From the NCBI GenBank assembly GCA_900548385.1, contig URKJ01000010.1, forward strand, positions 1 to 64,000: 64,000 bases of DNA, given 5' to 3'. Positions 34,430 to 41,417 of this stretch are shown piece by piece. The notes below the pieces were generated by a model. It did no database searches and had not been told where the DNA came from. It saw nothing but the letters and a program-made list of their open reading frames with translations. Source of the stretch: an uncultured bacterium. Lineage in GTDB: Bacteria > Verrucomicrobiota > Lentisphaeria > Victivallales > UBA1829. The translations under genes were made by a program, and so were the position numbers. Each line of letters opens with the position of its first letter. Position 1 is the first letter of the stretch.

Positions 34430-35356
34430 TCAGGCTTTCGGAAGATCGAATACCGCTTCCGCATAGTGCCGCGGATCGAACGGCTGCAGGTCGTCCGGCT
34501 GTTCTCCGAGTCCCATGAACAGGATCGGCAGTTTGAATTCGGTCTGAATCTGCGCGGCGGCTCCGCCTTTGCCGGTTCCGTCGAGTTTGGTGAGAACGAG
34601 GGCGCTTGCGCCGGAAGCTGCGGCGAATTCCCGCGCCTGCGAGATCGCATTGGTTCCGATGCTGGCATCAATGGTCAGCAGGGTTTCCTGCGGAGCGCCG
34701 GGCTGGAGCCTGGCGATGATGCGGCGCATTTTCGCGAGTTCATCCATCAGCCCTTTCTTGTTGTGCTGGCGTCCGGCGGTGTCGATGATCAGAAAATCGG
34801 CATTCCGCGCCAGAGCCGCCTGTACGGCATCGTATGCGACCGCGGAGGGATCGGCTCCGGATTTGGATGAGACGATCTGGGCTCCGGTGCGTTCCGCCCA
34901 GAGATTCAGCTGTTCCGCGGCGGCGGCACGGAAAGTGTCACATGCCGCGAGGACCACTTTTTTACCGTCTCCGGACCACAGGTGCGCCAGTTTTCCGGCG
35001 GTCGTGGTTTTTCCGCTTCCGTTTACGCCGACCATGAGGATCGTCGTCAGCCCGTTTTGCGCCATATTCAGCGGGCGGAGATCCTTTTCCAGCATCTCCA
35101 CGAGGTCTTCCTTTGCCACGGCGAGGATGTCTTCGGAGCCGGAGATCATGCCCCGCTGATAGCGGTCCTTCACATCCCTGACGATCGACGATGCCGCCGC
35201 CGGACCGAAATCCGCTTCGATCAGAGCGTTTTCCAACGTTTTGAACGAGGAGTCATCCCACCGTTTTACATCCTTGAACAGGCTGGTGATGCCTCTTCCG
35301 ATTGCGGTTGCGGTTTTCTGGAGACCTTTCTGAAATGACGCAAAAAGAGAAATCAT
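34430..35356 (-). CDS. ftsY: Signal recognition particle receptor FtsY
   Basis: 308 aa: the NG domain only, with no acidic A domain. The N domain is followed by the G domain motifs GVNGSGKTTTAGKLA (P-loop), DTFRAAAAEQL, DTAGRQ and TKLDGTGKGG. The C-terminal GLGEQPDDLQPFDP is a family hallmark. It receives SRP-ribosome complexes at the inner membrane. It follows nusB by 3 bp in the minus-strand operon. Confidence 0.95.
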   Translation of the reverse strand: MISLFASFQKGLQKTATAIGRGITSLFKDVKRWDDSSFKTLENALIEADFGPAAASSIVRDVKDRYQRGMISGSEDILAVAKEDLVEMLEKDLRPLNMAQNGLTTILMVGVNGSGKTTTAGKLAHLWSGDGKKVVLAACDTFRAAAAEQLNLWAERTGAQIVSSKSGADPSAVAYDAVQAALARNADFLIIDTAGRQHNKKGLMDELAKMRRIIARLQPGAPQETLLTIDASIGTNAISQAREFAAASGASALVLTKLDGTGKGGAAAQIQTEFKLPILFMGLGEQPDDLQPFDPRHYAEAVFDLPKA

Positions 35357-35359
35357 AAA

Positions 35360-35872
35360 TCAGCTCCCTGGGCGTTGTTTGGCGTTGGGCGGCAGTGCGT
35401 CTTTGACGCCGTTCAGGATTCCATTGATGAAGACGCCCGATTTTTCCGAGGCAAACGCCTTGGCGATTTCGATCGCTTCGTCAATGCTTACAAGAGCCGG
35501 AATATCCGGACAATAGTTCAATTCGTAAACTGCGACGCGGATGATGTTGCGCTCCACGGCGGCGATCCGGGAAAGATCCCATTTTTCGGAGAACGAACTG
35601 ATCGCGCCGTCGATCTCCGTCAGTTTCGCAAATACGCCGTTGACGATCTTTTCCGCGTAGGCGCGCGCTTTTTTGAATGTGCGTTCGTCATCGGTCAGTT
35701 CCGCGTCGACTGCCTGATCCCAGAACATTTCGCGGGCGTCCGGCTCGTCCTTTCCCTCCGCCATGTCGCAGAGGTACAGGTACTGCATCGCAAGTTCGCG
35801 GCCGAGACGCTTGAAATGGGAATGCGCGGAAACTTTCGCCGTATGATGAGACTTGATCGGGTTCGGATTCAT
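35360..35872 (-). CDS. nusB: Transcription antitermination factor NusB
   Basis: 170 aa. The NusB helical domain starts with the Arg-rich RLGRELAMQYLYLCDM, followed by EKWDLSRIAAVERNIIRVAVYEL and DEAIEIAKAFASEKSGVFINGILNGV. NusB with NusE binds boxA RNA in rRNA antitermination. A 25-residue N-terminal extension is longer than usual. ATG 35872, behind GAGAG, is preferred over TTG 35875. It lies 10 bp after ribH, the common ribH-nusB arrangement in bacteria. Confidence 0.93.
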   Translation of the reverse strand: MNPNPIKSHHTAKVSAHSHFKRLGRELAMQYLYLCDMAEGKDEPDAREMFWDQAVDAELTDDERTFKKARAYAEKIVNGVFAKLTEIDGAISSFSEKWDLSRIAAVERNIIRVAVYELNYCPDIPALVSIDEAIEIAKAFASEKSGVFINGILNGVKDALPPNAKQRPGS

Positions 35873-35882
35873 CAATGCGCTC

Positions 35883-36368
35883 TCAGTTCTTCAATGCTTT
35901 ATTCAGATTTGCCATTTCGATTGCGGAAACGGTGACGTCGAAACCGCGGTTTCCGGCTTTGGTGCCGCTGCGTTCGATCGCCTGTTCGAGATTTTCGGTG
36001 GTCAGCACTCCGTAGATGACGGGAACGCCGCTGTCCATGCCGAGCTGACCGAGTCCCTTGGAGACCTGATTGTTGATCTGGGAAGCGTGGGTGGTTGCCC
36101 CCTGAATTACGCAGCCGAGCGCGATCACGGCGTCATAACCGCCGCGTGCGAGCATGCGGGAAACCGCAAACGGAAGTTCAAAACTTCCCGGAACCCATGC
36201 GACTTCCACATCCGCCGGATTGCCGCCGTGGCGGACGAACGCATCCATTGCGCCGTCCAGCAGTTTGCCGACGAAGAATTCATTGAACCGGGCGCACACA
36301 ATACCGATGCGAAGCCCTTCCGCACTCAGTCCGCCTTCGAAAACCTTACCGGGTGTTCTGTCCATCAT
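35883..36368 (-). CDS. ribH: 6,7-dimethyl-8-ribityllumazine synthase
   Basis: 161 aa. Family signatures are RIGIVCARFNEF, VPGSFELPFA, GCVIQGATTHAS (conserved His) and YGVLTTENLEQA with SGTKAGNRG (phosphate-binding Arg/Lys). The enzyme condenses 5-amino-6-ribitylaminouracil with dihydroxybutanone phosphate. GGGAGA lies 7 bp before the start, and it follows ribBA by 18 bp under the same FMN riboswitch. Confidence 0.96.
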   Translation of the reverse strand: MMDRTPGKVFEGGLSAEGLRIGIVCARFNEFFVGKLLDGAMDAFVRHGGNPADVEVAWVPGSFELPFAVSRMLARGGYDAVIALGCVIQGATTHASQINNQVSKGLGQLGMDSGVPVIYGVLTTENLEQAIERSGTKAGNRGFDVTVSAIEMANLNKALKN

Positions 36369-36386
36369 TCTGATTCTCCCTGTTGA

Positions 36387-37607
36387 TTATTTGATGTTAT
36401 CCAATGCTTTGTTCTGAAAAAGATGCCCCATCCGCTGTTTTTTGGTGGCGAGGTAACGTTCGTTGTATTCCTGCGGAACGATTTCCACGGGGACGCGTTC
36501 CTGTATCTTGAGTCCGTAGCCGTCGATCCCGACCAGTTTTTTCGGATTGTTCGTCATCAGGCGGACGCCTTTCAGACCGAGGTCAAGCAGCATCTGGGCG
36601 CCGATTCCGTATTCGCGCAGGTCGGCGGGGAAACCGAGACGTTCGTTCGCCTCAATGGTATCGCAGCCTTCTTCCTGAAGTTTATATGCCTTGATTTTGT
36701 TTGCAAGTCCGATGCCGCGCCCTTCCTGACGCAGATAGATCAGGACGCCGCAGCCTTCGCGAACGATCATGTCCATTGCGGCGTCGAGCTGTTCGCCGCA
36801 GTCGCAGCGGCAGGAACCGAAGACGTCGCCGGTAAGACATTCGCTGTGAACGCGGGTAAGGACGTTGTCTTTGCCCGCAACATCGCCGTAGGTCAGCGCG
36901 AGGTGAGTGGAGTCGTCGATCAGCGACCGGTAGAGGTGCAGTTTGAAGTGTCCGTGCCTGTTCGGGAAATCGACCGTTTCCTCGCGGACGACCAGTTTTT
37001 CGGTTTTTCTGCGGTAGGCAATAAGATCCGCCACGGAAATCAGTTTCAGTCCGTATTTGTTTTTGAATTCAATCAGAGAATCAAGCCGTGCCATCTGACC
37101 GTCGTCGTTCATAATTTCGCAGATGACTCCGGCGGGCTTGAGTCCGGCGAGCCGCGCCAGATCGACCGCGGCTTCCGTGTGTCCGGTTCTCTGAAGTACG
37201 CCGCCCGGCCGTGCCGCGATGGGGAACGTGTGACCCGGACGGGCGAAATCGGATGCCTGGCGCGCGGGGTCGATCAGGTCAAGGGCGGTTTTGGCGCGGT
37301 CGAATGCGGAAATGCCGGTTGTGGTTCCGAGTTTGGAATCCACGCTTTCCGTGAATGCCGTGTGGAACATGTCGGTGGAGGGCGGACGCGCGATGCCGAG
37401 CTCTTTTGCCCGGGCTTCGGTGATCGGGGTACAGATCAGTCCGCGGGCATGGGTTGCCATGAATACGATGTGTTCCGGGGTGATTTTTTCCGCCGCACAG
37501 ACGAGATCGCCCTCGTTTTCCCGGTCCTCGTCATCGGTCACGATGATCATTTTCCCGTTGCGGATGTCTTCGATTGCACTTTCGACGGTGTCGAACAATT
37601 TACTCAT
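36387..37607 (-). CDS. ribBA: Bifunctional DHBP synthase/GTP cyclohydrolase II
   Basis: 406 aa. The N-terminal RibB domain (residues 1-205) has TDDEDRENEGDL, ATHARGLIC and RPGHTFPIAARPGGVLQRTGHTEA. It makes dihydroxybutanone phosphate from ribulose 5-phosphate. The C-terminal RibA domain has the zinc ligands GSCRCDCGEQ and RQEGRGIGL and opens GTP. Together they start both branches of riboflavin synthesis. ATG 37607 follows AAAAGG and opens on SKLFDTVESA. The first riboflavin gene after the FMN riboswitch, it is expected to be shut off when FMN is plentiful. Confidence 0.96.
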   Translation of the reverse strand: MSKLFDTVESAIEDIRNGKMIIVTDDEDRENEGDLVCAAEKITPEHIVFMATHARGLICTPITEARAKELGIARPPSTDMFHTAFTESVDSKLGTTTGISAFDRAKTALDLIDPARQASDFARPGHTFPIAARPGGVLQRTGHTEAAVDLARLAGLKPAGVICEIMNDDGQMARLDSLIEFKNKYGLKLISVADLIAYRRKTEKLVVREETVDFPNRHGHFKLHLYRSLIDDSTHLALTYGDVAGKDNVLTRVHSECLTGDVFGSCRCDCGEQLDAAMDMIVREGCGVLIYLRQEGRGIGLANKIKAYKLQEEGCDTIEANERLGFPADLREYGIGAQMLLDLGLKGVRLMTNNPKKLVGIDGYGLKIQERVPVEIVPQEYNERYLATKKQRMGHLFQNKALDNIK

Positions 37608-37611
37608 TTCA

Positions 37612-37664
37612 GCGCCTTTTCTTTTTGCAGTTTTCTGTTTTAACGACAGAGCGTTGGCAGGCGC
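37612..37664 (-). promoter_or_regulatory. ribBA: Possible Shine-Dalgarno sequestering helix upstream of ribBA
   Basis: In the minus-strand RNA, GCGCCT (37664-37659) is complementary to AGGCGC (37617-37612), which contains the AAGG Shine-Dalgarno of ribBA. This 6-bp helix could hide the ribosome site downstream of the FMN aptamer, which would imply translational control. No clear intrinsic terminator is visible between the aptamer and the start codon. Confidence 0.4.
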
Positions 37665-37704
37665 ACGCATCAGCTTGTTTTTCAATCGGTTACAGCATTG
37701 CGGT

Positions 37705-37836
37705 CGACCCTCTCCCTTCCAGACTTTACTGTCGGTTACGGAGTTGCACCGTATCAGCCTTCCGGCTCGCGGACTGTCACCGCCGGTCAGGAATCATTTC
37801 CGTTTGTCGCGGAAACTCACCTAGCCCCGAAGATCG
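37705..37836 (-). promoter_or_regulatory. FMN riboswitch (RFN element)
   Basis: Read on the minus strand, the segment contains the RFN core in order: CTTCGGGGCTAGGTGAG, then CCTGACCGGCGGTGACAG, CCGCGAGCCGG, ACTCCGTAACCGACAG and AGTCTGGAAGGGAGAG. The ends close as P1, with CGATC at 37836-37832 pairing with GGTCG at 37709-37705. It sits about 98 nt before ribBA, so it should control ribBA, ribH and probably the whole operon to pdxJ. The 407-bp stretch 37608-38014 without a protein gene holds this aptamer, its expression platform, its promoter and the promoter for the gene at 38015. Confidence 0.95.
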
Positions 37837-37849
37837 CTCTCTTTTTCAT

Positions 37850-37877
37850 AATTTACACCTTTTCGGATGGAATTCAA
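37850..37877 (-). promoter_or_regulatory. Predicted promoter of the riboflavin operon
   Basis: On the minus strand TTGAAT (37877-37872), 16-bp spacer, TAAATT (37855-37850). The predicted start at about 37843 lies a few bases before the P1 helix of the FMN aptamer. Confidence 0.5.
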
Positions 37878-37947
37878 CCGTTCTTTTGAAAAAATGTCAA
37901 GGAGATTTTCCGTTCCGGGCGGAAACGGTGAAAACCGCATCCGGCGC

Positions 37948-37975
37948 TTGCATTTCTGCGGAGAGATGCTATTTT
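37948..37975 (+). promoter_or_regulatory. Predicted promoter of the isochorismatase-like gene
   Basis: TTGCAT (37948-37953), 16-bp spacer, TATTTT (37970-37975), leaving a leader of about 33 nt before ATG 38015. Confidence 0.4.
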
Positions 37976-38014
37976 GACCGGAAAACAAGAAACAGCAGGA
38001 AAGATTCTGTATTT

Positions 38015-38596
38015 ATGGAGAAAAAAGACACCGCCCTTCTGATCATTGATATGCAGCGGGATTTCGTTCAGCCGGAGAGTCCGCTCCACGTCGCCGGAGC
38101 GGCTGCGACGGTTCCCGCGATCGCGCGTCTGCTTGCGGAGTGCCGCAGGAGACGGGACGTTGCAATTTTTCATATTGTCCGTTCGTATGAGCCGGACGGC
38201 TGTGATGTGGAACGCTGCCGCCGGGAACTGTTTCAGCGAACCCCCTGCATGGTGCGCGGTACTGCCGGAACGGAGATCATGCCGGAGCTTGCGCCGCTGC
38301 CGGAGGAAACCGTGATTGTCAAACCCCGCTTCAGTGCGTTTTTTCATACCAAACTGGATTTGTGTCTGCGGACATTCGGAGTGGATCATCTGCTGATCGC
38401 CGGAACGCAGTATCCGAACTGTATCCGGGGAACAGTGACCGACGCGCTTTCCCATGATTACCGCGTGACGGTTGTTTCCAACTGCTGCAGCGCCAAAACG
38501 CCGGAAGTTGCGGCGGCGAATCTGACGGATATGGCGAATCTCGGCGCCCGCTGTCTTACCCTGGAAGAGTGGCTGGCTCAGGAAAAACGTTCCTGA
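38015..38596 (+). CDS. Isochorismatase-like cysteine hydrolase
   Basis: 193 aa. The catalytic triad of the family is visible: Asp12 in LLIIDMQRDF, Lys in VIVKPRFSAF and Cys in GTQYPNCIRGT. Members hydrolyse nicotinamide, ureidoacrylate, N-carbamoyl compounds or isochorismate. The CIRGT context with upstream AGTQ-like sequence fits the nicotinamidase/ureidoacrylate group, but the substrate cannot be fixed. I chose ATG 38015 behind AGGAAAG because it opens directly on the fold. It ends 107 bp before the arginase-like gene, which has its own predicted promoter. Confidence 0.82.
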   Translation: MEKKDTALLIIDMQRDFVQPESPLHVAGAAATVPAIARLLAECRRRRDVAIFHIVRSYEPDGCDVERCRRELFQRTPCMVRGTAGTEIMPELAPLPEETVIVKPRFSAFFHTKLDLCLRTFGVDHLLIAGTQYPNCIRGTVTDALSHDYRVTVVSNCCSAKTPEVAAANLTDMANLGARCLTLEEWLAQEKRS

Positions 38597-38641
38597 ATCC
38601 GTTCCGGAAACAGTTCCGCGGCGGAAAAATCGTGCCGCAGG

Positions 38642-38669
38642 TTGATTTTTCCATTTCGGCGGTTATACT
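38642..38669 (+). promoter_or_regulatory. Predicted promoter of the arginase-like gene
   Basis: TTGATT (38642-38647), 16-bp spacer, TATACT (38664-38669). The start is expected near 38676, with GGGAGG at 38693-38698 as Shine-Dalgarno before ATG 38704. Confidence 0.6.
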
Positions 38670-38703
38670 TATCTCCGGTTGAACTTGAACAGGGAGGTCT
38701 TTT

Positions 38704-39588
38704 ATGAATGAACCAAAACCGGCACTCCGCCTGATCTATCCGCAGTGGCAGGGCGCGAGTGTGACCGCACTTCTTCCCGGTCTTCCGCCGGAAGATGCCG
38801 CCAGAGGGTATTCGCTCGGAGCCCGACTGCTGGACATGCTGGCCCCGGAGAGTACGGGAAAGAGTGTTGTCGTGCCCGTTTCGATGGAGTACGGGGAGCG
38901 CAGAACCGTGGACGGGGTGATCGACCGGGATGTGATTCTGGAACAGAGCCGGGCGGCTCTTGAGATCCTCAACGGAAATGATCCCGCGCGGATTGTGACA
39001 CTGGGCGGAGAATGTTCGGCAAGCGTCGTTCCGTTCTCCTGGCTTGCCGCAAAATACGGCAGCGATACCGCCATTGTCTGGCTTGACGCTCATCCCGACA
39101 TCAATCTGCCGTATGATGATTATGCCGGATACCACGCGATGGCGCTTGCCGCCTGCCTTGGACTCGGCGACCGGAAGATTATGGAACTGATGCCCGGACG
39201 CGTGAAAGCATCGAACGCCCTGATCGTCGGGCTGCGCGCGTATGAAAAAACCGGCGGGACAAAGGAACGTCAGGAGCAACTGGGGATCGCGGGTCTTTCC
39301 CCCGCAGAGGTCGCGCAGGACAGCGATGCCGTTCTGGCATGGCTCAGGCGGTGCGGAGCCAGGAACGTTCTGATCCATTTTGATATGGATGTGCTGGATC
39401 CCGCAGAGATCATTGCGGCGGTCGGCGTGGAGCCGGACGGGCTGAAGATCGAACAGGCGGTCCGCATTATCAATGACATTGCAGAGGAATGCAACGTGGT
39501 CGGGCTGACAGTCGCCGAACCGATGCCGCGTCTTGCCATCCGGCTGCGCAATATGCTCGGTCGGCTTCCGCTGCTGGCGGATGCCTGA
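38704..39588 (+). CDS. Arginase/agmatinase-family (ureohydrolase) protein
   Basis: 294 aa ureohydrolase fold. Metal-site motifs are WLDAHPD (D128, H130, D132) and HFDMDVLDP (D227, D229). The first motif is GGECS (101-105) where GGDHS is usual, so the His ligand is Cys104 and the Asp is Glu103. Family members hydrolyse guanidino compounds to urea in the cytoplasm using Mn. The ligand change makes arginine, agmatine or formiminoglutamate assignments unsafe. It converges on the GH36-like gene with 4 bp between stop codons. Confidence 0.78.
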   Translation: MNEPKPALRLIYPQWQGASVTALLPGLPPEDAARGYSLGARLLDMLAPESTGKSVVVPVSMEYGERRTVDGVIDRDVILEQSRAALEILNGNDPARIVTLGGECSASVVPFSWLAAKYGSDTAIVWLDAHPDINLPYDDYAGYHAMALAACLGLGDRKIMELMPGRVKASNALIVGLRAYEKTGGTKERQEQLGIAGLSPAEVAQDSDAVLAWLRRCGARNVLIHFDMDVLDPAEIIAAVGVEPDGLKIEQAVRIINDIAEECNVVGLTVAEPMPRLAIRLRNMLGRLPLLADA

Positions 39589-39592
39589 ATCC

Positions 39593-41338
39593 TCACTCGG
39601 TGACAAGAACCCCGGACGGCGGGATCGCAATGCTCCGGATTCCGTCCCGGAGTGTGACACCGCCCGCCGGATTTCCGCAGCAGTCCCGGATCTCTGCGCG
39701 GGTTTCTTTCCCTTGGAACTGCAGCAGAAGTTCCGGCGAGGCGGTGGCGTTGATTACGATCAGGCGCCGCCCGGAAAGCCCGGTGATTCGGAGCGCTTGT
39801 TCCGAATAGAGAACGGCGGCGACCGTATTTCCGTTTTCCGCCATGACGAGCGGATAGTTCAGCTCCGGGTGAAGCGGCGTCAGACCGCTGTGCAGAAAGA
39901 GCGTCCGGTTTTCGGTCCAGAAGTTCAGGAAGAACGCCAGCATCCGGCGGTGTTTTTCCGGCAGATCTGCCAGACGGACCGAGAGCTGCGGGACGGAGAA
40001 GACGATATTCCACAACTGGCGCGCGGCGGATTCCACAGCTTCCTCCGGCGACCAGCCCAGCATGTCCGAATGAACCGCCGTTCCGCCGGATAGCAGGCGC
40101 AGATTAATGATCCGCCGGCGGTTGGCGATCCGGTCGCCGGGGCAGTCGCTCGCACGGAAAATATTGGCGTATTTGCGCATCGCGGGCGCAATGTAATCCT
40201 GACGGAATTCGATCAGAACGTCCGGATTGACCGCCCGGAGCCGGGCGGTCAGTTCGTCCAGCAGCAGATTGACGCCTTCATCGACGCCGGGGCAGTCGCG
40301 TCCGGCATCCGGCGCACAGTCCGCCGGATCGGGGATTCCGGCAGGAAGTGGAAAACGGTCAAGAAAATCCAGTTTGAGCCCGTCCAGTTCCCACTCTTTT
40401 ACGAGCCGGACACAAGTTGAGACCAGATGGTTCCGGACTTCGGGAAAACGCGGGTCAAGGATCCAGGTGCGGAGAGCCCCGGAAAAATAGAGCAGTTTCT
40501 CTTTGAGTCCCGGAAACACGCGGGATTCTTCCCCGATAAAGGGGAGGGCGACCCACAGCAGATAGCGGACACCCGTTTCCCGTATGCGGCGGACATGCTG
40601 TTTCATATCGGGAAAACGGTCGGCTTCCAACCAGTCGCCGGTGCTCGGATAGCTTCCGGTGCGGCCGATTTTCTGCCAGCCGTCATCCACGATCACGGTT
40701 TTCATACCGTATTCAAGCCCGGATTTGACTTCCTGCCCGACGGCGTCTGCGGAGATCCCGTGATGATAGCTGTACCAGGTGGAATACACAGGGTCGAATG
40801 CGGAAGCTGGAACCGGCATCGGGCGGAGCCCCGGCAGGTTTTCCCACCAAACAGCGACTTCCCGGAGCGATTCGGAGAAAGGGACCCGGCGCTGATCGAA
40901 CCGGAAGACGATCCGGCTTTCCGGAGTGACGGCAGTGCATTCGATCCGGCATTGCATCATGAAGGTCTCTTCACTGACGCCGCATCGGAACAGAACCGGT
41001 TCCACCGATTCGGAAACGGCGGCGGTCAGACGGTTTCCGCTGTCTGCGCCGACCAGGGAAAATACGGGGGCGTGCCGGCAGAGTTCCGTTGTCATGGCGG
41101 AAAACCAGTCGGGCGGGAGAAACTGCGGATACCCTTCGCCGATCTTTCCGGCGGCGGAGACCCAGCGGAACTGAATGTCATCCTGCGGAAGCTGCCATTC
41201 TACGGAGAAGCGGGAACAACCGGGTCCGGGCTCCACGGTGACGATGGAAACGCCGTCCGTGTTCTCCGCCGTTATCCGTGCGGAAGCGGGGAGGTCATGG
41301 AATTCAAGCGGTAACTGATCGGAAAGTCTGTAAATCAT
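39593..41338 (-). CDS. GH36/GH27-like alpha-galactosidase family protein
   Basis: 581 aa, cytoplasmic (no signal peptide). The N-terminal beta-sandwich is followed by a TIM barrel with STWYSYHHGIS, VIVDDGWQ, the nucleophile region LDGLKLDFLD and the acid/base region FRASDCPGD. A C-terminal beta domain ends it. The order fits clan GH-D enzymes that release alpha-galactose. Substrate is not assignable. It has its own promoter and lies downstream of a second glycosidase gene, suggesting a polysaccharide or host-glycan use region. Confidence 0.82.
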   Translation of the reverse strand: MIYRLSDQLPLEFHDLPASARITAENTDGVSIVTVEPGPGCSRFSVEWQLPQDDIQFRWVSAAGKIGEGYPQFLPPDWFSAMTTELCRHAPVFSLVGADSGNRLTAAVSESVEPVLFRCGVSEETFMMQCRIECTAVTPESRIVFRFDQRRVPFSESLREVAVWWENLPGLRPMPVPASAFDPVYSTWYSYHHGISADAVGQEVKSGLEYGMKTVIVDDGWQKIGRTGSYPSTGDWLEADRFPDMKQHVRRIRETGVRYLLWVALPFIGEESRVFPGLKEKLLYFSGALRTWILDPRFPEVRNHLVSTCVRLVKEWELDGLKLDFLDRFPLPAGIPDPADCAPDAGRDCPGVDEGVNLLLDELTARLRAVNPDVLIEFRQDYIAPAMRKYANIFRASDCPGDRIANRRRIINLRLLSGGTAVHSDMLGWSPEEAVESAARQLWNIVFSVPQLSVRLADLPEKHRRMLAFFLNFWTENRTLFLHSGLTPLHPELNYPLVMAENGNTVAAVLYSEQALRITGLSGRRLIVINATASPELLLQFQGKETRAEIRDCCGNPAGGVTLRDGIRSIAIPPSGVLVTE

Positions 41339-41367
41339 GAGTTCTGCCTTTTTGCGGTTTTCTGCTA

Positions 41368-41396
41368 AGTATACAGTGGAACCCGCAAAAAAGCAA
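41368..41396 (-). promoter_or_regulatory. Predicted sigma-70 promoter of the GH36-like gene
   Basis: On the minus strand TTGCTT (41396-41391), 17-bp spacer, TATACT (41373-41368). It lies within the 79-bp gap after the 904-aa glycosidase gene. Confidence 0.65.
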
Positions 41397-41417
41397 ACCG
41401 TTTTTTTGAATTCTCCG

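Noticed and set aside
41366..41374. Possible XylR operator arm (TATACTTAG on the minus strand) near the GH36-like gene
   Set aside because: The match to TATACTTGAT is mostly the -10 box TATACT itself and there is no second arm.
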